64,000 bases of DNA, taken from the NCBI RefSeq assembly GCF_007655135.1, contig NC_045128.1, positions 29,978,811 to 30,042,810 of the forward strand, written 5' to 3'. Position numbers and translations under genes: made by a program. Origin of the DNA: Punica granatum. Its lineage: Eukaryota > Streptophyta > Magnoliopsida > Myrtales > Lythraceae. Shown here piece by piece: positions 34,996 to 46,569 of the stretch. Each line of letters opens with the position of its first letter. Position 1 is the first letter of the stretch. The notes under the pieces are model-generated. The model was not told where the DNA came from, did no database searches, and saw only the letters and a program-made list of their open reading frames with translations.

Positions 34996-35574
34996 TCGTT
35001 TAATTATTAATACCTAATTTTAATATCCAGAAGTACCCATCTAGGGTGCCCTTTAATACCCTACAGCTGCTAATGGTATATCATATACTTTGTTGATTAT
35101 GTTCCGACCGATGCCAAGAAATTATGTGCATCCATAGTCATATATATACAAACACGTCTCGTTTTCGGTCCTTATACAATTATTGATCGCATGCATTCAA
35201 ACGCACGGACACGGTGGTACAAATAATTGAAAATGGTCCAGCTACATACTCGTAACTCCGTCGTCGTCCTCTTGCCTGCAGCTAAGCCACTCTTTCGGTA
35301 GTTGGATTCGTACAAGGAATGAATGCTCCAAAGTTCAATATCATATTTGACACGTTTTCATATTATATGAATCAGAGAACTTTTAATGAATATTACCATA
35401 GAAATTATATCTTGCCATGGAGAAGTTTGCTCTACTCTCCATAATTCTCCTTCATTTATCGTATTTTCTCCCATATTTCTCGTATTTTTCGAGTTCGTTT
35501 CATTTGTCTTCCCCTTTTCATTGTCCTTCCTCTCCCCTTTCTCTTCACGCGTCTTCAAACTTATCTGCACTGAG

Positions 35575-36345
35575 AGCCCGTCTGGTTTGGGGTTCGAAAA
35601 TGGAAATGGAATCAAAAATTGGAATGAGACGGAATGGAAAACGGAAATTTTGTTTTATTACTCATAGAGTGGGAATCAATTTTTAGAACTTGCTTATTAT
35701 TTTTCAATATTTGATGCAATATCAGTAGGAAAAATGATACCTCCAAATAGCGTACACACAATTTTGAAAATAATTTATGAATTGGGGAAATTTATTATAT
35801 AATTTCGAATTATGGGGTAAGAGAAGGACGGAAATTAGATACAATACTTCAAGAAATTATTAAAATATCTATATTTGATAAGAATTAAATACTCTTTTCT
35901 TAACAAGTAATCCAGACTTATCAATACTTATTATAAGCAAATATTACTTTAAATTATTCATAAGTTGAAGATATTTGTAGGACAATTCAAATAAGTTGAG
36001 AAAATATGGCCAAACAAGATAAGTAAAGAAAATGCTATCGTAAAAGAAATAAGATACCAAAAGACACAGCAAAAGAAATATTGGGGGAAAATTGATCGAC
36101 AAAAGCAAAATATTGTGGTGAAAAACTTTTGGTTGTTAAAAAAAAATTAAACGAAAAAGTGTTTTCATTTCTCCCTATAATTTCTTGTGTTCCCCAGGGA
36201 ATGGATAATTCCCTAATATAACGAAGTTAACTCCCCTGTAAAAGGGCATTGGAAACCGATTCCCATATACCAAACAAAATTAATCGGAATGGAGCATTCT
36301 GATTCTGATTCCGATTCTGGAGCTCTTATTGATGGAACGGTCCCT
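35575..36345. mobile_element. Possible hAT/Harbinger-like element
   Basis: The left edge, AGCCCGTCTGGTTTGGGG followed by GGAATGAGACGGAATGG, and the right part, CCATATACCAAACAAAATT with GGAATGGAGCATTC, look like the two ends of a GCCCGTTTGG...CCAAAC-type element. No exact ends or target duplication could be set. Confidence 0.3.
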
Positions 36346-36349
36346 AATT

Positions 36350-38280
36350 ATTGTCTGTCTATCGGATACGATATCGTCCCATACCCTTCATTTATCATTT
36401 CTGTTGTCTTGTGCTTAAACTTTCTTCAGACTTATTAGAACTTATTATTATCTTTCAAATTACATACTAGATTTGACCAGGTTATCTTTTTCTTCTAAAT
36501 ATGTGCATGAAACTATGCACTGTTGATCATTCATAATGGAATATAACGAAGTTTTTGTTTCTTTCTTTTTGGGTAGGCAATAGCTAAGTTTTCTTATGTA
36601 TTGGTACTATCATCAACTAACCGCTTCACTTGCGCGTTGTCGCGGGATTATTATTTGACTAGTTATTTTATATTTTTTGATAGGCTGACTAATTATTTTA
36701 TATTAGTTTATATAGTTCATTAGATAATAATTCAATTATATTGTATATGGAATAAATTAATATTAAGGATCAATTAATGTTATGTTACTTTTTTTCTTTT
36801 TGGGAATTATAATTAATGTCATGTAATAAATGAAAGTGCTTAATTAATGTCACGGAGTATGTGAAGGGGTCAGATTATACGGAGATAAGAGTTTGAAGAT
36901 TGGAGCCAAGATATCAATCCTCCCTCTTTATTTTGCAATTATATATTATATATAGATTGTCTATAAAATTATCAATCTAGAAACTCTTGTAGACATGCAA
37001 GTATAAAAAATAAAAATAAAAAAATTGGTAAAATTTAATTTGTTCAACTTTTGTAAGTAAACTTTTTAACTTGTTTAGAAAACCTTTTTATTCCAAGATT
37101 GCTTTATTTGAGATCAGGAAAATTTTATAAATTTTTAAAGAAATATTTAATATTTATCCATGGCTTGAGAAGCATATGTTTTATTTTTCAAAATAATATT
37201 TAATTATAATCATTATGATCAAGCAGTCGAAAAATTATATAGCCACAAACTGAGGGCATCAAGAAAATACTCATGTGGCAGTTTTTTATTGCACATACCG
37301 ACTTTTATGTATTATAATTGACTGATGGACATATAACACTTGCAATATTTTTTCCGTCACTCTTTTTCTTTGAACTTTTCTGCAGTCGTTCGTTTTTTTC
37401 TTTCTTTTTTTTTTTCGATGAAGCATGCAAGTGTTTAATAACCTTAAAAAGAAAAAAAAATTAGAGGTTAAAACTACAATATGTTACTCCTGAATTTGCT
37501 TTTTTACTTCAGCTCTGTGTTGATATATAAAATTGGCACGCATTATGTTGGGGCAATTTTTACGTTTGACTTCAATGATTCGCTAAGTAAAACTTGCGAT
37601 TATATATGAAATTCAATTTCGCAATATTCAGCAAGTACTTTAATTATCTTTGTCCAGACTAACATGAGACGCACTTTGGTTTTCTCAAAATTGAACCCGG
37701 CCTGATCTAAGCCTGTACAGACACATAACTCCCTTTGATACCTTGAATTTCCACAAGGATTATTAATCGGAGACTTAATTCATTTAACTGTGGGCATAGG
37801 TACTGGACAAAGTTATAGTGTATTTATAAACAATATTTCACCATCATAGGTGGCATATATAACATGCAAAAGTACGTCGAAGGCTGAATAATCAGCCTAA
37901 CCTTTTCCTTTTTCTGCTCAGCAGATGCAAAAGATCAAATTCACCATGCATGAAAGCGACCTCTAGGTTTCAAAGAAATTAAAAGTTCTGATAGGTGTAA
38001 GAAAAACTTGCACAATTGTCACTGTTAACTCTGTTCATGGCATTGTCATTATTAATTCTTCCTTTTGTTTAATAAACGTGAATTTGCCGAGAATGTTCGC
38101 ACAATGTGGATCACGATATTTCTTTTGATCTTTAATTACATCTTGCGGCCTACTAAGGGACTTTTACGCAAGCAAAGATGTTATGTCATCTTCAACGTGA
38201 TCGGTGCATAATTCTCCTCCACTACAGGGCAGGTCCATGTATCCAAAGGGAGATGATGATGAAAGAAAAAGTAAAGGCAC
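36350..38280. other. AT-rich intergenic DNA with a possible Helitron 3' end at 36662
   Basis: No gene recognised. At 36630-36647 a short GC-rich stem, GCGCGTTGTCGCG, is followed by a 13-15-base spacer and CTAG|T (36659-36663), the arrangement of a Helitron 3' terminus. A similar motif, CGCGGCATCGCGCGG with CTAG|T, lies at 30993-31023. No matching 5' ends were identified for either. Confidence 0.35.
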
Positions 38281-38284
38281 ATGA

Positions 38285-38375
38285 AAATTAGCCACACACT
38301 GTTATAGAGGAATCGAACTCAAAACTCTTGGATTCCAGGTCGACGCCTCTCGTTCCACTATTTCGTAGGCCAAAA
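38285..38375 (-). mobile_element. SINE/tRNA-like fragment, minus orientation
   Basis: The reverse complement contains AGTGGAACGAGAGGCGTCGAC, then CCAAGAGTTTTGAGTTCGATTCCTC, with a good box B (GAGTTCGATTCC). This is only the tRNA-like head; the tail is short or lost. It does not fold as an intact tRNA by eye. Confidence 0.5.
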
Positions 38376-39477
38376 TAAGCGTAAAGTAGATAATACTCGC
38401 TACTAAAGTATCTTTCCCTAATTTGGACTTCATCTTTTAAAGGTTATATAAAGGCTTTGTTCTCTGAAATTGCATATCGTGTGCACTTCGTTTATTTAGT
38501 GGTGTGCGTGCCCTCTGAAGGAACCTTTCTGGATCAGAGGAGCAGGGACAGCAAAATCACCTGCTGGACTGAAAATTAATGGAATAATAAAGCCGTAAAT
38601 TTAAAATACATCATTAAATTTCCTTTGGTCTAAGTTTTTGTCTGGGCAAATAAATATATTCAATCGACGAGATTTATCCGAGATTCTATCATACCATATA
38701 GTTTTAGAGAGTACTAATAGAGTCACAGCAAATCGAGATATAGGTTTTTTTTTTTTTATCGTGATCATGAATTTGTACAATAAGAAAAATAATTTGATCA
38801 GTTTCTTCCGCATCACGTTTTTGAAAAGTGATCACACAAAATTTTATAATTAATTGGAATTAATATTTGGCCTGTAATATTTCGAATAACCCAGTGATCA
38901 TAGTGGAAATTAGATTCAAAAGAGGCACTGTATATCTTCTTGAAACTTCTTATGTCGAACTTCTTTCATCCCTCCCCCCTTTCCTTTCTTTTTTCAAGGT
39001 AATCCTGATCTTTGTCCCCCGTAGAAGACAATTTGGCAGCTCATATATTCTTGCATTTTCCTGGCTCTCTTTGTCACGTTTTCTTCTTCTTTCGCCCTTA
39101 ATTTGTTTAATGTATCCGGGAATAATTAGAATATAATCTCATTCGCATGCCTTTTCTTTTTCATATTTTTTATAATATCAAGAGGTATACTTCATAGATA
39201 GGATCCATCCTCCTTCAACTGTCGGCTTAATCTGGCTATGAGATGCTTTCGATAAGTTTCGATCTACTCGTATTTTGATAAAGAGTGCTTCTAGCATGGG
39301 ACACTAAATAATGTATTATGGTGGGACACTGTCAGCACCTAATTTCAGTCCATCGGCTCCAAGGGAGGGCAAAATTGTCATTTCCCAATTTATCACATTT
39401 TCTTAAAAAAAATTAAAAATTAAAATAATTTTAATTAAATTAAATTATATATGTATTTTAAAAAAAAAGAAAAAAAA

Positions 39478-39625
39478 GGAAAGACTCGGGCAAGGCCGGG
39501 CAGCGTTGACCGGCTACCCGGGACTACCGGCATTTAATTTAATTTTTTTTTTTTAAAAAAAAGAGAGATTCGGGCAGGGGCCGAGTAGCGCTCGCCGGCT
39601 GCCCGCGATCCCCGGCCGGCCCAGA
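39478..39625. repeat. Two diverged GC-rich units inside the LTR-like segment
   Basis: GACTCGGGCAAGGCCGGGCAG with CCGGCTACCCGGGACTACCGG (from 39483) is echoed by GATTCGGGCAGGGGCCGAGTAG with CCGGCTGCCCGCGATCCCCGG (from 39568). Each is preceded by an A-rich run, giving a period of about 85 bases. Confidence 0.55.
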
Positions 39626-40536
39626 ACCCCAATATCGCGATTTCCGCGATTTTCGGCCAAATCGGCCGAAATCTTAACGGAAAAGGGGATGAAATTGCAA
39701 TTAAATGGACAGAAATACAATTCGGATGGGGAGGAACAGGACCCAGAAAACGAAATCAGAAAATTGGCTCTCGATTTGGCGGATTTGGAGATCGGAGATT
39801 TCGAAAAACCTCGCCGGAAAACGCGACTTTTCCCCTCGATTCCGGCCGTGTCGACTCCTGTGACGCCCATCCCGAGCACGGCGTAGCCCGGGCGGTGCTT
39901 GCTGCCGTCTCCCGCGTCTTCTCTCGCCGTCTCCGCGACACCCAGAAGCGGGAACCGCCGTCCGCGGCGGCCGGAATCCTTCCCTCCGCCCATCTTCATC
40001 TTCTCCGTTCATCCCCTCTCTCACGGGCTCGGCCCATTTCCCTTTCGGTTTGCGCAGGTCCAGCCCGTTCGGCCCAGTTCAGTCTATCTGAGACGACCCG
40101 ACCCGATTTGTCTCCTGACCCGTTCAGTCTCACCCGGAAATCGGCCCGGAACAGGCGGATCCAGACGCAGGCCCAGTTCGGCCCAACCGTTCTCTTTAGC
40201 GGCCCGGCCCAGATCTTTGCGGCCCAACATTCACTCCCAGCAACGGCCCAGCAGCAGCCCAGTTAGGCCCGATAGCCAGCTCGGCCTAGCGGCCCAATCC
40301 ACCCGGCGATTTTATTTATTTTTATTATTTATAGAATCACCCATCAACTTCCCGAACTAGGTAAATTCTCGACTTAGTGGCATGATTAGAGCTCCTTTCC
40401 TGAATATTATTGCTTGTTTGAAGGATATAATGTGAAATGAGTGTTCTTGGGTCGTGTGGGTGATTGGATTTGTCCCGAACTCGACTTTACGATCTTTCCA
40501 TTTTGTCACATTTCAGTCCAGAGGACGCATTTTATT

Positions 40537-41045
40537 TTTTTCAGATCTGCCCCGAACTCTAAAAATTATTTTCAATCAAGTCCCGGTCATTTTACTATTT
40601 TCCAATCAGTCCTTGGATTTTTCAGAATTTTTTTAAGCATCCCAAATAACTTTCCAAGTTGTTTCAGTTTAGTCCCGGGGCCTTTTTCACCTTTTTCAGA
40701 TCTGCCCCGAATTTCAAAATTTATTTTCAATCAATCCCAGTCATTTTACTATTTTCCAATCAGTCCTGGAATTCCCAGAATTTTTCAAGCCTCCCAAGGT
40801 ACTTTTCAAGCTGTTTCAGTTTAGTCATGGGGTCATTTTTTTTTTGTTTCCAGATCAGTCCCGATTTTCAAATTCATTTCAAATAAGTCCTGGGACATTT
40901 TCAGTAAATTCTTACACAGTCCCAATTTTTTAGAATTTTCAGATCAGTCCCCCAACTTTTTAGAATTTTCAAATTAGTCCCCAATTTTTTCAAAATGTTC
41001 AAATCAGTCCCTGCTCTTTTAAAATCGTTCAATTCAGTCCCCTGG
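40537..41045. repeat. Tandem repeats: two units of about 145 bp, then about 32-bp units
   Basis: Two units (about 40537-40682 and 40683-40830) both contain CAGATCTGCCCCGAA, TTACTATTTTCCAATCAGTCC and GTTTCAGTTTAGTC. From about 40905 to 41045 a shorter period follows: CAGTCCC-N-TTTTTAGAATTTTCA repeated about four times. All of it is non-coding and within the LTR-like segment. Confidence 0.75.
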
Positions 41046-42640
41046 ACATTTTCTAAAAATATCCGGCCCTTTTCTACTTGGATCACCCTCCGACAATGTA
41101 TGTGCCCCATTTAAATATTTCATTTTTGTAATTATATACAATGTGACCATGTCGGAAATTAGAGTTTATCGGGCGGTCAACTAATGGCTATCTCGACGGC
41201 TCGAAATCCGTAGACTAAAGCATTCGGCAAGTTTTTAATTAACCTAAAATTCTACATACGGAATAATCGGAGCGTTAAATTTGGCTAAATTAAATCACTT
41301 GATTTCTTTAAATGGATTGCACGAATTGATTAATAATTTGTAATCGCGTCAACAGTTCAAGAACTGTTAGTCATGCCCTTTTCAAAATTCACAATTTCAA
41401 AAGCACCGAGGTACGTACAGCGTAATCTTGATTTTCATGCACACACATATTTACCGATTCAAGGGCATGATTACCGGTTCTTGTCTTGCCGTAATCAAAG
41501 CGTAGGTTTGTGCATAGAATTGGTCAAAACATGGAAAAACAAATTAATCACAAACTCGGCTTAAATCAAACATGGGCAATAGTCAAATAGAGGGTTAGGT
41601 TTTTTGGGTTTTAGGTGAAAATACTTTTAATCTGTAAAAGTTATATTGTCACGATACAGAATAATTTAAAAATAACATACGCATTCAGGACTTGACTACC
41701 GACATAATGTCTGTCGGGTCCGTTAAAATAATGCCGAATGCTACATACCCTATCCATCATCCCTTTTTGCTTGTTTTAAGGTAGGATTTGTATGCCAAGA
41801 TACCTCGGGTAATAATCAGTTAATTCATGTAAATTCGGCGATAACAAAACCCCATTGATTGTTTATTTGAGCTTGCTTGTTACATCTTTTGCACTTGATT
41901 GTTATGCGGATCGAGCCTGATCCCTTAGGACTCGATTCACACTAGGTCCAACGCCCATAACCGTCGATCACGGGATCCAATACCCCCATACACCGAGTGC
42001 GCATTTAATTTAATTTTCGGTCTTTTCCAAACTATACGGTGAGCATGAGTGAAATCATGGCCGAATGCGAACCGACCGGGATTTAGTCATTGTAGTTTAT
42101 CTTTTATTTATTTGAGAGAACAATGTAAGGTTTTACATTATACATTTATTCATGTAAAATCCCGGTCGAAGAGTGAACGGTCAGAGTGTTTCTTCGAATT
42201 TACTGTGTCAAAACGCATAAGATGAGCGAAACTTAATAAAGCGGTAATTAAATTAAAATGGCAAGCCTAGACAAACTAGAGTACCGAAAGGGCGTGTGGG
42301 ATATAGGCCCACACTTAATAGAACCCCCGAATTCGGAATTTTCGGTTCCGTACAGACCATTGCCTTAGCATCTTAGGTGTACCCCGTACCCCTAGACCTG
42401 GGTAACTTGCCGGCCCTCGACCTTTGGGTCGTAAAATGGCAAGTGGAAACTCCTTCTCACGTGCGTCTGTCGTGCGTCCCCGGGAAGGTGGACACTCCCA
42501 AGCCGCGTTGCATTTAGGCGCGCGCATGCGTGCCCCGACGAGACGAAATTCGGGTGTGCACAGGCACTAATCGTATCCATTAGATATTTCAACATGAAAT
42601 ATTGGCTATTCATAATTTACATATTTTACCCCTCAAATTG

Positions 42641-45238
42641 TAGTCCTCCAACTATCCATTTAGCGATTTTTGCCAACAATAATTTGTACTCGTCCCTCAC
42701 TCATTCAACACATAACCCAACCACACCATCGCACGTGTCCACACACGAGACAAAATGTAATCGGGCAATGGGTGAAATCCGATCCTAATTAATCGGACTA
42801 ATACCGAACCGATAGTCTAATTTTTTGTAAATTCGATTTAATCTTATTTATTCAACCAGTTTGTTCAATTTTTCATTTGTTCATTCTATCTTTTTTAACT
42901 AGTTTCTTCTATTTTCATTGGTTCATTCAATCGTTTTCAATTTCGATCACCGCGTTCGATCATCATCTAGCAATTGATACTGAGGTTTCGACTTTTTCGA
43001 TCATCAAATTGTTTCCACAAACAACTGGTTTTTGTATTTCCAAGTACCTAGTTGAAAATTTTGTTCATTGGAATTGAAACTTCAACTCCCTCATCAATTT
43101 TGCAATGATTTCAACATGAAAGGAGTCCCCTATCGAACTTCCCACCGTTGCGACGAGAAATTAGTTTTGATTACGATGGCCAATTTCTATTGACAAGTTT
43201 TGCTTCACTTTGTCAAATGGCGCATGGCTCAAGGCTTCCCGTAGTATTCTCGAAGAGTTCGTCAGAGGCCGGCCATGTTGATCTTTCTCATTTTTTTCCC
43301 GGTCTCCGATCAGTTTTTCTCTTTGGCAAGGATAATTTCCTTATGTTATTCCTTGATATAGAGAGATATTTTGACTTTTTTTTCTGGTAAGTTGATATTT
43401 TTCAAGGATATTTTATTCATTAATTGAGCTAATTTTTCTTTCTAAAATTGTTTTGTATTATTGGTTTAAGCTAATTGTCTTGTCTGCTAGAGCTCATTTG
43501 TGATATAAATAGTCTTAGGAATATAAATTTCTTTAGGAGGGAAAACGAAAGTATCAGTAAAGAGGACCCCGATAAAAAACTAATAAGTTCATATATTAAT
43601 ATATTAGCTTAAGTCAATTCGATAATTCGCTTAAGCAAATCTAACTAAAAGAATAACGACAAGTAATTGTTAAAAACTCCAAGCAATAATGATTTTGGTC
43701 AATTGAATGACTTGCCGAGGCTGACCTTTATATTGTATTCTTATTTATAGTCTCGGTTGTTGATGAATGCAACAATGATGATGACTAATTGATAGAAACA
43801 AATACTTGGAATATAGCTAACTTTTATTTTGTTTATTTATATTAGCACAAGCTAATTGTAATATCTGCTAAAGCTCATTTGTTAAAGACTTCGAGCAATA
43901 TTGATTTTGGTTGATTGAGACTTGCTAATGGTGGCCTTCATATTCTATTCCTGTTTATAGTCTCAAATGTTGATGAATATGGCAATGAAGAGGCTATCTC
44001 ATAAAAAAAAATTTGGAACCAAACTAACTTTTATTTTGTTTCTTTATATTGGCTCAAGCGAATTGTCATGTCCTTCAGAGCCCATTTGTTCTATAAATAG
44101 TCTTACGAAAATAAATTTCTGTAGGAAGGAAAACAAAAGCATCAGTGAAGATGACCCTAATGAAAAATTAATAAGTTCGTATATTTATATATTAGCTTTG
44201 GCTAATTCTATAATTCGCTTAAACAAATCCAACTAAAAGGATAACGACGAGTTTTTGTACGGTTACAGGTAAATAGCATTTAAAAGAATCGTGTTTTTCA
44301 TTTTTTTACCTATTTTCCTAAATTTAATTTACTTTTTTAATTCCATAATTTTTGGATAGAGATACCCATAAAAAAAAAACTAACATTCCATATTTTTAAG
44401 AAGTTAAATTAGGGAAGTTATTTTTTTACCAGATTTGATTTTGGACAATTGAAGGAAAATAAATAAATAACCGTTCATTCACGGGAAGCCGCCATCGACG
44501 ACGGCGTTCATCATCTTTAAAATACATTGAGCCTTATTGCAAGAATCTCATTTCCTTTCTACAATCTCGTTGTCGCTTCATAAGTTTGTGTTCCACCATG
44601 CTGTGTTCGTCCAACTCCGACTGCACAACAAGAAAACTACCAATGGTCATCATTAGCACGTAGGAGCATGGTCGGACATAAATCGTTCATGAAACTTAAT
44701 CATAAGTTGACTAAATTCTTTCGTTTGATTTACTTGATTATGTATTGTTTCATTTTGTTGTAATTCTTCAAATGAAAACCTAAGTCCGTCTTTCTATTCT
44801 CTGACAATGTGGATGTCATGGTCGACGATGCTGTTTTAGAAGAATAACTAAATATTTAAATCGAGTTTACGAATCAAACCGCTAAATCTAAGCCGATTTA
44901 ATTATGAAAAACTTTGTGCTAAACCGATTTTCTTGAAAAACCGTTCCAGTTTGTCGTGATATGAACAGTTAAAGGGTCGGGTAGTAATTGAGACATATGT
45001 CGGCGTCTACATGCGACACATCATCAATTCAACATATTTGATTGATTTGAAATGTGACCCAATGATATTGTAATAAGATTGAAAAAATTATGAGTTAAAA
45101 TGTAAGTTTTAGTACTTAAAGGATGCAAAAAATATATGTCTCACCATAGGACATTATTTATTGTCCCATGCTAGAATTTTCCATTAATAAAAGGCCTTAC
45201 TGCAAGTGACATTGACATTGGAAAAATACTTGAATGAA
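42641..45238. repeat. Long direct repeat, copy A (about 2.6 kb)
   Basis: Copy A matches copy B (54351-57118) almost end to end in the same orientation. Both begin at TAGTCCTYCAACTATYCATTT, share ATTAATCGGACTAATAC and the ATCATCTAGCAATTGATACTG block, and end at AATTTTCCATTAATAAAAGG and GGAAAAATACT. Inside are tandem units starting near 43459, 43841 and 44048; the middle unit has lost about 170 bases relative to copy B, which accounts for the length difference. No terminal inverted repeats, no clear target duplication and no long ORF were seen. Confidence 0.88.
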
Positions 45239-45403
45239 TCGAACTACTTCGCCCTCCCAATTTCCAAATATATATATATTCCCAAATCCCACCCACCTGC
45301 CTGCCCGAAGAAGCAAAGACTCGCCCTGATCTCTTTCATCTTTGAAATAGAAAAACAGGATTTTCCTTCAACAACTTGTGGACTTCCTTCTGCATCTCCA
45401 GAC

Positions 45404-46563
45404 ATGACTCATATCCTCCTCCTGTCAAATCCAATTATGGTTGTTAGAATCGTGATTCGAATCGTAGAATCTTACGATTCTACGACTCAAGGGGTGACTA
45501 CCGATTCCGATTCCATGGCATGAATCAAGAAGGTATAACCGTGACTGAATCGCGATTCGAATCGCAGGATTGTAAAATCGGACCGATTCTACGATTCTAG
45601 TTTCAACCCAAAGTCATATGCCCCTCTCTCTCCTTCCTCATCTCTCTCATTGTGCAACGGTATTGCTCATCGGTTCTCTTATTTTATGAAAAGTTTGAAA
45701 CTTGTCTCCTGGCTGTAAGTGATAGGGACTTGAAAAGTTTCTGAAACTGTTTCGAATTGGGTTTCGGTCGATTTCTGATTACCATCTGGTTTAAAATGAT
45801 TTAGGCTGGAATTTTTTCGACTTTTTTAGGTGCCAAGATGATTCTAAGAAAGGATAGACCAAGAAGAAATTAGGGATGAAAAGCACCTTCGCCTATAGGA
45901 TCTGTGACCACGGTACTATATCAATACTATATCAATTTTCATTTGAGGCTGTTATAGTCGGAGCGCTCTCTTATGAAGATTAAGCACCATCTGATTTTGA
46001 TGAACGAAGTATGAAATATCAAGATTTATTATTTGATGTTTACTTCTACTATTTCTGACATGAGATTTGGTGTATACATATATATATATATGTTGTTTTT
46101 TTAATTATAGGTAGAATCTTACGATTCACGATTCGATTATACGATTCACGATTCTACGACCCTCGACCAATTCTAGGTAAAATCGCGATTGTGACAACTT
46201 TGAATCCAATTCCTCTGCTCTTTGATTTCCTTCAATTTCGTGTTATTATGGTTGATCTTCTCCTTCTCATCTATTGGGTCGAATGTTTGTTCTTCCTTAT
46301 CCATGAGTTTTTATTGTTGCCCTGCTCGGGATTACGTCTCAGTTTTTTGTCGATTCGATTGAATTGATGAATTGCATACATCTTTGTGTGGAAAAGTATG
46401 GATTTTTTGCGGTGGGGCTCTGGTTTTTTTCCTTGACTGTTGCTGAGGGTCGATCTCACGCGAGAACCAGAGAGAGCGCGTCGAGAGCGGGCACAGGCAA
46501 GGAGCGGCAAGAAGGGCAATACAAAGGACGACGGGTTGACTCCCGAGCAGCGCTGTGAGAGGT
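45404..46563 (+). pseudogene. SERF/4F5-type small EDRK-rich protein gene, broken, with MULE in its intron
   Basis: Exon 2 remnant (about 46462-46563) encodes GKKGNTKDDGLTPEQRCER, a strong match to plant SERF/4F5-type proteins. Just upstream, RENQRER lies in a different frame because one base is missing at about 46480. Exon 1 would be ATGACTC at 45404-45410 (MTR), as usual for the family. The following bases are AT instead of the GT donor, and the acceptor before exon 2 reads AC instead of AG. Conserved sequence stops after CER. The intron is interrupted by the element at 45437-46202. A promoter/leader-like stretch with TATATATA (about 45270) precedes it. Together these mark a dead, 3'-truncated gene copy. 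Confidence 0.75.
45437..46202. mobile_element. 766-bp MULE-type element with 9-bp target duplication
   Basis: AATCCAATT flanks both sides (45428-45436 and 46203-46211). The left end is ATGGTTGTTAGAATCGTG; the reverse complement of the right end is CAAAGTTGTCACAATCGCG. Both sub-terminal regions are rich in GAATCGTAGAATC/CGATTCTACGATT palindromic words. No coding capacity. It sits in the intron of the SERF-type pseudogene. Confidence 0.78.
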
Positions 46564-46569
46564 CGGTTG

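Larger units (their letters stand above)
39330..42562. mobile_element. Candidate solo LTR (about 3.2 kb, Ty3/Gypsy-like)
   Basis: The segment starts TGTCAGCACCTAATTTC and ends GAAATTCGGGTGTGCACA, i.e. TG...CA. It is flanked by GACAC (39325-39329) and GGCAC (42563-42567), a 5-bp target duplication with one mismatch. Its base composition differs from its surroundings: it contains a GC-rich block (about 39590-40310) and many CAGTCCC-type repeats. No gag or pol coding is visible and no second LTR was found, so a solo LTR left by recombination is the simplest reading. A large non-autonomous retroelement is the alternative. Confidence 0.5.

Noticed and set aside
39553..40360. Overlapping ORFs of 100-150 codons on both strands
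   Set aside because: They lie in the GC-rich block of the LTR-like segment, overlap one another, and show no family motif; base composition explains them.
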